64,000 nt of DNA from Rhodococcus gordoniae. GTDB taxonomy: Bacteria > Actinomycetota > Actinomycetes > Mycobacteriales > Mycobacteriaceae. The notes under the pieces are model-generated. The model made no database searches and had not been told where the DNA came from. It was given only the letters and a program-made list of their open reading frames with translations. Made by a program: the position numbers and the translations under genes. The stretch is taken from positions 1 to 64,000 of the forward strand of contig NZ_LPZN01000041.1 in NCBI RefSeq assembly GCF_001646655.1, written 5' to 3'. Shown piece by piece: positions 38,382-46,623 of this stretch (position 1 is the first letter of the stretch; each line of letters begins with the position of its first letter).

Positions 38382-40025
38382 TCAGCGGGCGGCGGCGCGA
38401 CCCGCCGCCCGCCCCGAGAAGATGCATCCGCCGAGGAAGGTGCCTTCGAGCGACCGGTAGCCGTGCACGCCGCCACCACCGAATCCGGCGACCTCACCGG
38501 CGGCGAAGAGCCCCTCGAAGACCGATCCGTCCGACCGCAGGACGCGCGACGACAGGTCGGTCTCGAGCCCGCCGAGCGTCTTGCGGGTGAGCAGGTGCAG
38601 CCTGACGGCGATGAGCGGCCCGGCCTTCGGGTCGAGGATCCGATGCGGTGCGGCGATGCGGACGACGCGGTCGGGTGCGTAGGCCCGTGCCGCGCGCACC
38701 GCCGCGACCTGCAGATCCTTCGTGTACTTGTTGTCCATCTCGCGGTCGCGGGCCTCGACCACCGAACGCACCTGCTCGTAGTCGAGCGGCGCCTCGGGGG
38801 TGAGTTCGTTCATGCCCGCGACGAGATCGGCGAGCGTGTCGCGGACGACGAAGTCGACGCCGTGCTGCTTGAAGGCCTCGACCGGTCCGGGTGCGCCCGC
38901 CTTGACGCGCTGCAGCAGCAGCCGGATGCTGCGTCCGGTGAGGTCGGGGTTCTGCTCGGAGCCGGAGAGCCCGAATTCCTTCTCGATGATCTTCTGGTCG
39001 AGCACGAACCAGGTGTGGTCGTGGCCGGTGCTCACGATGTGCTCGAGGGTGCCGAGCGTGTCGAAGCCCGGGAACAACGGCACCGGTAGCCGCTTGCCCG
39101 TGGCGTCGAGCCACAGCGAGGAGGGACCGGGGAGGATGCGGATGCCGTGACCGGGCCACACCGGGTCGTAGTTGGTGATGCCCTCGGTGTAGTGCCACAT
39201 GCGGTCGCGGTTGACGATGTTGCCGCCGGCCTTTTCGGTGATCTCGAGCATCCGGCCGTCGACGTGCGCGGGCACGCCGCTGAGCATGTGCTTCGGCGGC
39301 TGCCCCATGCGCTTCGGCCAGTTCTTCTTCACGAGGTCGTAGTTCCCGCCGATGCCACCGGAGGTGACGATCACGGCTCCGGCGGAGAACTCGAAGTCTC
39401 CGACGACGGTGCGGGAGGACGCCACGCCGCGCGGCGCGTCGGTGGGCTCGAGGATCGCCCCGCGCACGCCGGTGGCAGCTCCGCCCGTGACGACGAGTTC
39501 GTCGACCCGGTGCCGGTGCTTCAGCGTCACGAGTCCGCGTTCGACGCCTTCGCGGAGCTTGCGCTCGAAGATCTCGACGAGACCCGGACCGGTGCCCCAG
39601 GTGATGTGGAACCGCGGGACCGAGTTGCCGTGCCCCGCAGCGTCGTACCCGCCGCGTTCGGCCCAGTTGACCATCGGGAAGATCTTCAGGCCGCGCTGCT
39701 TCAGCCAGGCGTGCTTCTCCCCGGCCGCGAATTCGACGTAGGCCTGGGCCCACCGCCGCGGCCACCGGTCCTCGACCTCGCGGTCGAAGCCGGCCGTGCC
39801 CATCCAGTCCTGCAGGGCGAGCTCGTAGGAATCCTTGATCCCGAGCCGCCGCTGTTCGGGACTGTCGACGAAGAACAGACCACCGAACGACCAGAAGGCC
39901 TGTCCGCCCACATTGTTCGAGTTCTCCTGATCGACCAGGAGAACCGTACGGCCGGCGTCGACGAGTTCGCCCACCGCTACGAGTCCCGCGAGTCCCGCCC
40001 CCACCACGATCACGTCAGCGTCCAT
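38382..40025 (-). CDS. FAD-binding dehydrogenase (KstD / fumarate-reductase-like)
   Basis: The 547-residue flavoprotein has the N-terminal dinucleotide loop VVGAGLAGLVAVGELVDAG, an acidic end strand LLVDQEN, a GGIGGNY segment, and the C-terminal FAD motif LFAAGEVAGFGGGGVHGY. It resembles the flavin subunit family that includes 3-ketosteroid delta1-dehydrogenase, but no steroid genes surround it, so the substrate is open. A TAGTGT box 8 nt before ATG 40025 suggests a leaderless transcript. It is a conserved neighbour of the MBL-fold gene in mycobacteria (Rv0785 type). Confidence 0.87.
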   Translation of the reverse strand: MDADVIVVGAGLAGLVAVGELVDAGRTVLLVDQENSNNVGGQAFWSFGGLFFVDSPEQRRLGIKDSYELALQDWMGTAGFDREVEDRWPRRWAQAYVEFAAGEKHAWLKQRGLKIFPMVNWAERGGYDAAGHGNSVPRFHITWGTGPGLVEIFERKLREGVERGLVTLKHRHRVDELVVTGGAATGVRGAILEPTDAPRGVASSRTVVGDFEFSAGAVIVTSGGIGGNYDLVKKNWPKRMGQPPKHMLSGVPAHVDGRMLEITEKAGGNIVNRDRMWHYTEGITNYDPVWPGHGIRILPGPSSLWLDATGKRLPVPLFPGFDTLGTLEHIVSTGHDHTWFVLDQKIIEKEFGLSGSEQNPDLTGRSIRLLLQRVKAGAPGPVEAFKQHGVDFVVRDTLADLVAGMNELTPEAPLDYEQVRSVVEARDREMDNKYTKDLQVAAVRAARAYAPDRVVRIAAPHRILDPKAGPLIAVRLHLLTRKTLGGLETDLSSRVLRSDGSVFEGLFAAGEVAGFGGGGVHGYRSLEGTFLGGCIFSGRAAGRAAAR

Positions 40026-40033
40026 GGCCGCAA

Positions 40034-40039
40034 ACACTA
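40034..40039 (-). promoter_or_regulatory. -10 element (TAGTGT) of the FAD dehydrogenase
   Basis: On the minus strand TAGTGT lies 8 nt before ATG 40025. It leaves no room for a ribosome site. Confidence 0.5.
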
Positions 40040-40083
40040 CCGAGCGAATGCGGCGACCGGGAGGCCCCGCGAGGCGGCCGGGA

Positions 40084-40788
40084 TCACGCCGCGGTGATCC
40101 CCGTGGGACGCCGCGGCCGGCTGTAGACGGCCGGTTCCGCACCGTGACGCAGTGCGATGTCCACGGCGGCGAGGATCGCCTGCCGGGGTCCGGGCTCGGC
40201 GAGCCGAGGAGCCGCGATCGCCAACCGGAGCAACTCGCCCCGCCGTGCCACCCGCGACGCGCCGATCACCATTGCCCGGCACCACCACGGCTCCGACTTC
40301 GCACCGTCGCCGATGCCGTACACCCGCGACTTCGTCACGGTGCCTGCCGCGAGATCACGGATCCCCGCGATGTCCGCCATCACCCGGAATCCGACCTGCG
40401 GAAGTGCGGCCACCGCTCCGGGCGACGCGAGCCAGCGCGGAGGTGCGAACAGCCGCGTGCGGAGTCCCGTCTCCTCGAGCACGCGGTCGGCCGCGAGCAG
40501 GCGCAAGCGCGCCTCGTGTTCGGGCAGTACGGCGAACTCGGCGCGACGACGCTTCGTCGCCGCCTGGTCGTATCCGTGCAGCACGATCGCGTCACCACCC
40601 TCACGCCGCTCGAGAAGCCACTCCTGCGTCGCCGGATCGCGGACGAGACGGTAGTGGTCCTTCAGGCGTGGTGCGACGAGCAGCGACAACGGCACGCCAC
40701 GCGCGTCCATCTCCCGGGCGAATCCGTCCACGACATCGCGTGTGACGTCCCGGATCCCCGAGACCGACACGATCATCCGTCCGTTCAT
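40084..40788 (-). CDS. DUF2334 polysaccharide-deacetylase-fold protein
   Basis: The 234-residue protein has the NodB-like pattern of DUF2334: an N-terminal strand MIVSVSGIRD with the first Asp, LLVAPRLKDHY, then AIVLHGYDQ and FAPPRWLAS. The His/Asp placements suggest a metal-dependent deacetylase, with an unknown substrate. ATG 40788 or 40776 (MIVSVSG) could be the start. It lies 58 bp upstream of the FAD gene on the same strand. Confidence 0.75.
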   Translation of the reverse strand: MNGRMIVSVSGIRDVTRDVVDGFAREMDARGVPLSLLVAPRLKDHYRLVRDPATQEWLLERREGGDAIVLHGYDQAATKRRRAEFAVLPEHEARLRLLAADRVLEETGLRTRLFAPPRWLASPGAVAALPQVGFRVMADIAGIRDLAAGTVTKSRVYGIGDGAKSEPWWCRAMVIGASRVARRGELLRLAIAAPRLAEPGPRQAILAAVDIALRHGAEPAVYSRPRRPTGITAA

Positions 40789-40916
40789 GACGCAGAGCCT
40801 GCTCCATGCAGGTGAACAGACACCCGGCCTTCCGGGGAAGTCCCGGTGAAAACCCGGCCGTACCGGCTCCCATCCCGCTGATCGGGACTGTGTCGACGGA
40901 CACAATCGACCGGACA

Positions 40917-40922
40917 TAACGT
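40917..40922 (+). promoter_or_regulatory. -10 element (TAACGT) of the flavin oxidoreductase
   Basis: TAACGT lies 6 nt before GTG 40929, at leaderless spacing. Confidence 0.55.
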
Positions 40923-40928
40923 CCGGGC

Positions 40929-43055
40929 GTGGCAGTCCCGAATCAGACCTATACCCGCCTCCTCTCGCCCGGCACCATCGGACCCATCACCCTCGACAAC
41001 CGGGTGGTGATGCCCGCCATGGACATGAACCTCTGCGAGGACGGTGAGATCGAGCAGGGCGACATCGATCATTTCGTCGCCCGCGCGGCCGGGGGTACCG
41101 GCCTGATCGTCACCGGCTGCTGCGCGGTCGCCTATCCGGCCGGCTGCACCAGCACCAAGGAACCCGGATTGTCGGAGGACCGTTTCATCCCCGGTCTCCG
41201 TGCTCTCGCAGACGCCGTTCACGAAGCCGGCAGCAAACTGTGTGTCCAGATGGTGCACCACGGCAAGGTCGCACGCATCGACACCCTGCAGGGCCGGCCG
41301 CAGCTCGTGCCGAGCATTCCGAAGCCACCGAGCGACATGAGCGCGATGGCCGACTGCACGCCCGAGGAACTGCAGCGTATGGCCGCCATCCAGAGCGGAA
41401 AGCCGGCCACCTACAACGAGGCCACGGAGAGCGACATCGAGTGGCTCGTCCGGATGTTCGCCGAAGCCGCCGGCCGGGTCGCGGCCGCCGGAGCGGACGC
41501 CGTGGAGATCCACGCCGCGCACAACTACGTCCTCGGTGCCTTCCTCAGCCGCTACACGAACCAGCGCACCGACGAGTACGGCGGGTCGCTGGAGAACCGG
41601 GCCCGGCTGACCTGCGAGGTGATCCGCGCGGTCAAGGCAGCAGTCGGCGATCGTCTCGCCGTCATCGTGCGCCTCGCAGGGCAGGAATACGGGGAGACGG
41701 ACGGTCTCACCGTCGAGGAATCCGCCGCTGCCGCCGCATTGTTCGAACAGGCCGGGGCCGACGCCATCCACATCACGGGCACCGCACTGAACGCGTTCGC
41801 GAACTTCACCGACGGCCCCCTGCCGGACAAGGTCGGCTACTACACCCACAACGCGGCGGTCGTCAAACGTGCGGTGTCCGTTCCGGTCATCACCGTCGGC
41901 CGCATGCTGCCGGAGGTCGGCGAGCAGATGATCGCCGAGGGCGTCACCGATTTCGTCGCGATGGGCCGTCAGCTGCTGGCCGATCCCGCTGTCGTCGCCA
42001 AGCTGAGGGAGGGACGCAGCGAGCAGATCCGCCCGTGCATCAACTGCTATGTGTGCGTGCAGGAGAACTTCTGGGACGCCACGCCGATCTGCGCGGTCAA
42101 TCCGGCGCTCGGCAACGAGACGCTCGTGCCGTTCGTCCGCAGCGCGACGCCGAAGCACGTCGTCGTGGTGGGTGCCGGGCCCGGTGGCCTCGAGACGGCG
42201 CGCGTCGCCACCGAGCGAGGACACCGCGTCACCGTCCTCGACAAGACCGACCGGCTCGGCGGGACCCTGTGGTTCTCGACCCTCACCACCCCCGACAACG
42301 AACGGCTGCTGAAATGGCTGACGGCCGAGGTCGCCCGCCTCGGCATCGACGTGCGACTCGGCACCGAGGCCACCGCCTCATCGATCCGTGCCCTGAATCC
42401 GGACGTGGTGGTCGTCGCGACGGGCGCCGTGCGGGAGCGTCCCACCGTGCCGGGCGGGGACCTGCCGCACGTGCACACAGGCGACAGCATGCGTGCGCTC
42501 ATGACGGGCGCGGGCGACGTCTCCGGCCAGTCGCCCCTGCTGCGGATGATGGGCCGATTGGGCAAGCTCGCGGGTATCACCACGAGCCCCCGGAGGATCC
42601 GTGATCTGAGCCGGCGGTTCCTGCGTTTCCTGCCGATGGCGAAGGACGTCGTCGTGATCGGCGGGTCGCTCGTCGGCCTCGAACTGGCCGAGTTCATGGC
42701 CGAACGCGGCAGCCGGGTGACCCTGCTCGCCGAGGGGCAGCAGCTCGGGGTGCCGATGGCGATGCCGCGCCGGTGGACCGCCGTCAAGCACGCGCGTGAG
42801 GTGGGTCTCGAGGTGCACCGCAACGCGACTGTCGAGCGCATCACGCGGGAGACGGTGGAGTTCACCGTCGGCGGCGAGACGAAGTCGGTACGTGCCCGGA
42901 TGGTCGTCGTCGCGTCCGGGGTGTCGGCGGCGGCACCGCTCGCCGAGGAGCTGGCCGGCTCGGGCGTCGACGTCCGGGTCGTCGGGGACGCCGGTCGGGT
43001 CGACTACATCGAGGGCGCCGTCCACAGTGCGTGGAAGGTCGCGACCGAGCTGTGA
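40929..43055 (+). CDS. FMN/Fe-S/FAD NADH:flavin oxidoreductase (2,4-dienoyl-CoA reductase-like)
   Basis: This 708-residue protein has an N-terminal old-yellow-enzyme barrel with FMN (about 1-370; HAAHNYVLGAFLSRYTNQRTD). A 4Fe-4S motif CINCYVC followed by a Cys 11 residues later comes next, with the CX2CX2C spacing seen in trimethylamine dehydrogenase. Two nucleotide-binding domains follow (VVVVGAGPGGLETARVA and VVVIGGSLVGLELAEFMA). Such enzymes reduce enoates, dienoyl-CoAs or oxidise amines; the real substrate cannot be told here. It is monocistronic and followed by a strong terminator. Confidence 0.88.
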   Translation: MAVPNQTYTRLLSPGTIGPITLDNRVVMPAMDMNLCEDGEIEQGDIDHFVARAAGGTGLIVTGCCAVAYPAGCTSTKEPGLSEDRFIPGLRALADAVHEAGSKLCVQMVHHGKVARIDTLQGRPQLVPSIPKPPSDMSAMADCTPEELQRMAAIQSGKPATYNEATESDIEWLVRMFAEAAGRVAAAGADAVEIHAAHNYVLGAFLSRYTNQRTDEYGGSLENRARLTCEVIRAVKAAVGDRLAVIVRLAGQEYGETDGLTVEESAAAAALFEQAGADAIHITGTALNAFANFTDGPLPDKVGYYTHNAAVVKRAVSVPVITVGRMLPEVGEQMIAEGVTDFVAMGRQLLADPAVVAKLREGRSEQIRPCINCYVCVQENFWDATPICAVNPALGNETLVPFVRSATPKHVVVVGAGPGGLETARVATERGHRVTVLDKTDRLGGTLWFSTLTTPDNERLLKWLTAEVARLGIDVRLGTEATASSIRALNPDVVVVATGAVRERPTVPGGDLPHVHTGDSMRALMTGAGDVSGQSPLLRMMGRLGKLAGITTSPRRIRDLSRRFLRFLPMAKDVVVIGGSLVGLELAEFMAERGSRVTLLAEGQQLGVPMAMPRRWTAVKHAREVGLEVHRNATVERITRETVEFTVGGETKSVRARMVVVASGVSAAAPLAEELAGSGVDVRVVGDAGRVDYIEGAVHSAWKVATEL

Positions 43056-43059
43056 GAGC

Positions 43060-43101
43060 GGGTGACGGCCGGCTCGTGCACCCACGAGCCGGCCGTCGCC
43101 C
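43060..43101. terminator. Bidirectional terminator between the flavin oxidoreductase and bluB
   Basis: A perfect 15-bp stem (GACGGCCGGCTCGTG, loop CACC) is extendable to 19 bp with one T-G pair. It sits in the 52-bp convergent gap. Confidence 0.88.
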
Positions 43102-43107
43102 GTCGGG

Positions 43108-43767
43108 TCAGGATTTCTGGTTATCCGGTCCCACGAACCTGTCGCGGTGCACCGCCTCTTCGAGCGGGCGACCCTTGCGCCACCCGAACCGTTCGAGGTC
43201 GGGCACCTCCTGGAGCCGGGTGACCGGCCCGACGCACAGCCACGCGATGGGACGCGCGGGCGCGCTCACTCCGACGAAGTCGGCGAGGAATTCCTCCTCG
43301 TAGAACGACACCCAGCCCACGCCGAGGCCCTCGGCGGTCGCGGCGAGCCACAGATTCTGGATCGCCAGGACGGCCGAGAAGAGACCGGACTCGTCGACGG
43401 TGTGCCGGCCGAGGATGTGCTTGCCGCCGCGTTCGGGGTCGTAGGTCACGACGATGCCGGTGCGGGACTCGATGATGCCTTCGATCTTGATGGGGTCGAA
43501 GGTGCTCTTCCGGTCCTCGGGAAGCGAGTCGGCGAACGCCTGCCGGCAACCGGCGACGTGCCCGGCGAACTCCTTCAGACGCTGTTCGTCCTGGACGACG
43601 ACGAAGTCCCAGGGCTGGGTGTTGCCGACGCTGGGTGCATGGTGCGCCGCGGCCAGGACACGCCAGAGCACGTCCTCGGCGATCTGCTCACCGGCGAACT
43701 CTGCGCGCACGTCGCGGCGCATGCGGATGATGTCGTAGAGCGCCTCACGCGCTTCGGTCCCGAGCAC
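43108..43767 (-). CDS. bluB: 5,6-dimethylbenzimidazole synthase BluB
   Basis: BluB uses oxygen to break reduced FMN into dimethylbenzimidazole, the lower ligand of vitamin B12. The 219-residue nitroreductase-fold protein matches the BluB pattern closely: MRRDVRAEF, AAHHAPSVGNTQPWDFVVV, AIQNLWLAATAEGLGVGWVS and PDLERFGWRKGRPL. GTG 43767 lies 5 bp after the glutathione peroxidase stop, so they are co-transcribed. No other B12 gene is nearby. Confidence 0.88.
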   Translation of the reverse strand: MLGTEAREALYDIIRMRRDVRAEFAGEQIAEDVLWRVLAAAHHAPSVGNTQPWDFVVVQDEQRLKEFAGHVAGCRQAFADSLPEDRKSTFDPIKIEGIIESRTGIVVTYDPERGGKHILGRHTVDESGLFSAVLAIQNLWLAATAEGLGVGWVSFYEEEFLADFVGVSAPARPIAWLCVGPVTRLQEVPDLERFGWRKGRPLEEAVHRDRFVGPDNQKS

Positions 43768-43772
43768 GTCGA

Positions 43773-44267
43773 TCAGGCCGGAAGGATCTCTTCGAGGGCG
43801 TCGAGGATCTCCGGCGCATCGGGTTCCGTGCGGGGACGGAAGCGCCCGGCGACCGTGCCGTCGGGGGCGATGAGGAACTTCTCGAAGTTCCACTGGATGT
43901 CGCCGGCTTCCCCGGAGGCGTCCGCGTGCTTCGTGAGCTCGGCATAGAGCGGATGGCGGTTCTCGCCGTTGACCTCGATCTTCTCGAGCAACGGGAAGGT
44001 CACCCCGTAGGTCGTGGAGCAGAACTCCTGGATCTCCTCCGGCGTGCCGGGTTCCTGCCCCATGAACTGGTTGCACGGCACTCCCACCACGAACAGTCCG
44101 CGGTCGCGGTACTCCTGCGCGAGCTTCTCGAGCGCCGTGTACTGCGGGGTCAGCCCGCATTTGGACGCGACGTTGACGACGAGAACCGCGTGGCCCTCGT
44201 ATGCACCGAGACTTGTGGGTTCACCCGAGAGGGTGTCGATCGGGATGTCCTGGAGAGGCGTGGTCAT
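43773..44267 (-). CDS. Glutathione-peroxidase-family thiol peroxidase
   Basis: The 164-residue protein has the family tetrad segments: Cys37 in NVASKCGLTPQY (Cys rather than selenocysteine), Gln in FMGQEPG, and Trp/Asn in WNFEKFLI. Actinobacteria lack glutathione, so it probably uses thioredoxin (or mycothiol) as reductant. A TAGTTT box 6 nt before ATG 44267 implies a leaderless mRNA shared with bluB. Confidence 0.93.
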   Translation of the reverse strand: MTTPLQDIPIDTLSGEPTSLGAYEGHAVLVVNVASKCGLTPQYTALEKLAQEYRDRGLFVVGVPCNQFMGQEPGTPEEIQEFCSTTYGVTFPLLEKIEVNGENRHPLYAELTKHADASGEAGDIQWNFEKFLIAPDGTVAGRFRPRTEPDAPEILDALEEILPA

Positions 44268-44273
44268 GGTTCC

Positions 44274-44279
44274 AAACTA
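44274..44279 (-). promoter_or_regulatory. -10 element (TAGTTT) of the peroxidase-bluB operon
   Basis: On the minus strand TAGTTT lies 6 nt before ATG 44267. No ribosome site is present. Confidence 0.6.
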
Positions 44280-44312
44280 GCTTGTGCTCCATCACTCTCC
44301 CCAACAGCAGCG

Positions 44313-44885
44313 CTACGTCTTCTCCCCGGAAGTCTCCGGGCCCGCCGGACCCGCTTCCGGAACTGCTCGTCCCTCCCCCTCGCCGGGAACGGGAGCACCC
44401 GACGGGAACCCCTCTGCGATGTAGGACTCGTAGACCGGTCGCCATGCGGTCTCCGAATCGGTCGTCTGCGACGGCGGTGCGCCCGCCGGCACCGCGTCGA
44501 ACTCGTCGAGGCAGACCGTCCAGCCCGCGGCGACCATCGCGGCGGTCTCCCGGTCGCCGAGGACGTTGACGAACACGAACAGACACCCCTGCGGAGTCGG
44601 GTTCAGCGTGAACCACAGTTCGTCGCCCTCCCACGTGTAGGCGAGGCTGCCGCGCGGCTCGCACGCCAGGACCGTGCCCTTCGTGGGCTCGGTGTCGGGA
44701 TCGTCGGTGAAGGTGATCGTGCCGCCTTCGCGCAGTTCGATGTCGACGGCGGCGGGGAACCATCGCGAGAGTTCGGCCGGTTCGGTCACCGCGCTCCACA
44801 ATCGTTCCTGCGGATACGGGTACTCCCGCTCGAAATGGAGGGCGGGACGTCCTCGGACATCGACGAATCGAGCTCGGTTCTTCAC
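44313..44885 (-). CDS. SRPBCC / AHSA1-domain protein
   Basis: The 190-residue protein has a START-like hydrophobic-pocket fold: ALHFEREYPYPQERLWSAVTEPAELSRWFP at the front in the usual AHSA1 order (YPYPQERLW, ELSRWFPA), then TYTWEGDELWF-like and GWTVCLDEFDAV segments. The last 35 residues are low-complexity. The ligand is unknown. It starts at GTG 44885, with GGGGG 5-9 nt upstream. Confidence 0.85.
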   Translation of the reverse strand: MKNRARFVDVRGRPALHFEREYPYPQERLWSAVTEPAELSRWFPAAVDIELREGGTITFTDDPDTEPTKGTVLACEPRGSLAYTWEGDELWFTLNPTPQGCLFVFVNVLGDRETAAMVAAGWTVCLDEFDAVPAGAPPSQTTDSETAWRPVYESYIAEGFPSGAPVPGEGEGRAVPEAGPAGPETSGEKT

Positions 44886-44961
44886 AGCGACCCCCGAAGT
44901 TGTGCGGCTGGAGAGCGAGGCGTGCTTCCTCCCGGAAGTATGCTCCTGGATCCGCTTCGGA

Positions 44962-45003
44962 AACGGCTGTCCGCCACGAAAATTTCCGTGGCGGACAGCC
45001 GTT
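44962..45003 (-). terminator. Terminator of dctA
   Basis: A perfect 17-bp stem (AACGGCTGTCCGCCACG) with an AT-rich 8-nt loop lies 20 bp past the dctA stop. It may also insulate the gene on its far side. Confidence 0.88.
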
Positions 45004-45023
45004 GTCGTAGCGGACGGACCGGG

Positions 45024-46388
45024 TCAGACGGAGACCTTCTCCAGGCTCGCCGGTTCGCGCTCGGGAGCGGGCTCGTGATCGTCGACCATCATGCTCTCGT
45101 CGAACGGCAACCGTCCGCTGAGCACCTCGTCGACCCGTTCGCGGTCCACCGACTTGGTCCACGTGCCGATGAGCAGGGTCGCGATGGCGTTGCCGGAGAA
45201 GTTGGTGACGGCACGCGCCTCGGACATGAACCGGTCGACACCGACGATCAGGCCGACGCCGTCGAGCAGGTCGGGGCGGTGGCTCTGCAGACCGCCGGCC
45301 AGCGTCGCCAGACCGGCACCGGTGACCCCGGCCGCACCCTTCGAGGCGACGATCATGAACAGCAGGAGCGAGAGCTGCTCACCCATGTTCAGGGGACTGC
45401 CCATCGCGTCGGACACGAACAGGGCGGCCATCGTCAGGTAGATCGCGGTGCCGTCCAGGTTGAACGAGTAACCGGTGGGCACGACCACGCCGACCGTGGT
45501 GCGCTGGACACCGAGGTGCTCCATCTTGGCGATCAGGCGCGGCAGCGCGGACTCCGACGACGACGTCGCGAAGATGAGCAGGTACTCGCGGGCGAGGTAC
45601 TTGACGAGCTTGAACACTGAGACACCGGAGACCGCTCGCAGCAACGATCCGAGAACACCGAAGACGAACACGACGCACGTGAGGTAGAAGGCGATCATCA
45701 GAACACCGAGCTGCAGGACCGCGCTCAGACCGGTCTGGCCGACGACGTTGGCGATGGCACCGAACGCACCGATCGGGGCGAGCCACAGGATCATCGTCAG
45801 GATGCGGAAGACCAGCTTCTGCAGGTGGCCGATGCCCCGCAGGATCGGTTCACCCGACTTGCCGATGCCCTGGATGGCGAAGCCGACGAGCAGCGCCACG
45901 AACAGGGTCTGCAGGACGCTGCCCTCGGTCAGTGCGGACAACAGGGAGGTGGGGATGATCGACGCGATGAAGTCGACGGTGCCGCCGGCGGCATGCGCCT
46001 TCTCGGCGAGTTCGGCACCCGATCCGGCGTTGGCCGGATCGAGGGTGAGCCCCGAGCCCGGGTCGAGCAGGTTGCCCACACCCAGGCCGATCGCGAGGGC
46101 CACGGTCGACATGCCCACGAAGTAGATCAGCGCGAGTCCACCGATCCGGCCGACGCTCGCCGCTGCCCGGACCGACCCGATGCCGAGCACGATGGTGCAG
46201 AAGATCACCGGGCTGATCATCATCTTGATCAGGTCGACGAACATGGTGCCGAGGACACCGAGCGACTTGCCCGTCTCGGGGGCCAGCCATCCGACGGCGA
46301 TACCGGCGACGACGGCGATGATGACGCCGATGTACAGCCAGTGGGTACGGTCGCGGCGTTTCTCGCCCCGCACGGTTGTGGTGCTCAT
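45024..46388 (-). CDS. dctA: C4-dicarboxylate (cation symport) transporter DctA
   Basis: This is a membrane importer of succinate, fumarate and malate of the DAACS/GltP type. The 454-residue protein has the Ser-rich hairpin ATSSSESALPRLI, the substrate motif GYSFNLDGTAIY and the MIVASKGAAGVTGAG hairpin. ATG 46388 is preceded by AAGGGCACTCC. It is divergent from a CitA/CitB-type two-component system that very probably controls it. Confidence 0.94.
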   Translation of the reverse strand: MSTTTVRGEKRRDRTHWLYIGVIIAVVAGIAVGWLAPETGKSLGVLGTMFVDLIKMMISPVIFCTIVLGIGSVRAAASVGRIGGLALIYFVGMSTVALAIGLGVGNLLDPGSGLTLDPANAGSGAELAEKAHAAGGTVDFIASIIPTSLLSALTEGSVLQTLFVALLVGFAIQGIGKSGEPILRGIGHLQKLVFRILTMILWLAPIGAFGAIANVVGQTGLSAVLQLGVLMIAFYLTCVVFVFGVLGSLLRAVSGVSVFKLVKYLAREYLLIFATSSSESALPRLIAKMEHLGVQRTTVGVVVPTGYSFNLDGTAIYLTMAALFVSDAMGSPLNMGEQLSLLLFMIVASKGAAGVTGAGLATLAGGLQSHRPDLLDGVGLIVGVDRFMSEARAVTNFSGNAIATLLIGTWTKSVDRERVDEVLSGRLPFDESMMVDDHEPAPEREPASLEKVSV

Positions 46389-46605
46389 GGAGTGCCCTTC
46401 GATCATGCGCGGGCTCGTCGCGCGATGTTCACGGATAACGGGATGCGGTGACGCACCGGCGAGGACTCGGGAATCGACCGTGGTTCGGTCGGGTACTACG
46501 GGACCCTGGTAGGGGCCGCTCCGCGCCCGGGTGGTGACCGGCATCACGTCCACATAAGGACATGGTGGTAGCCGGGTCGCCGCGGGAGAAGTTTGTGTAC
46601 ATAGT

Positions 46606-46622
46606 GTTCACGGGAGGTGAAC
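46606..46622 (+). promoter_or_regulatory. Inverted repeat covering the ribosome site of the sensor kinase
   Basis: GTTCAC (46606-46611) and GTGAAC (46617-46622) flank GGGAG and overlap the GGAGGT ribosome site that lies 5 nt before GTG 46624. It may be an operator or an RNA hairpin that masks the ribosome site. The rest of the 235-bp dctA-kinase gap shows no gene. Confidence 0.5.
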
Positions 46623-46623
46623 G

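Noticed and set aside
38382-40025. Steroid catabolism assignment (KstD) for the FAD dehydrogenase
   Set aside because: The fold fits, but no cholesterol-catabolic gene lies nearby and the gene order matches a housekeeping block; substrate left open.
44920-45003. Possible insertion-sequence end near 44962-45003
   Set aside because: The perfect inverted repeat is a single hairpin 20 bp past dctA with no transposase and no matching distant copy, so a terminator explains it.
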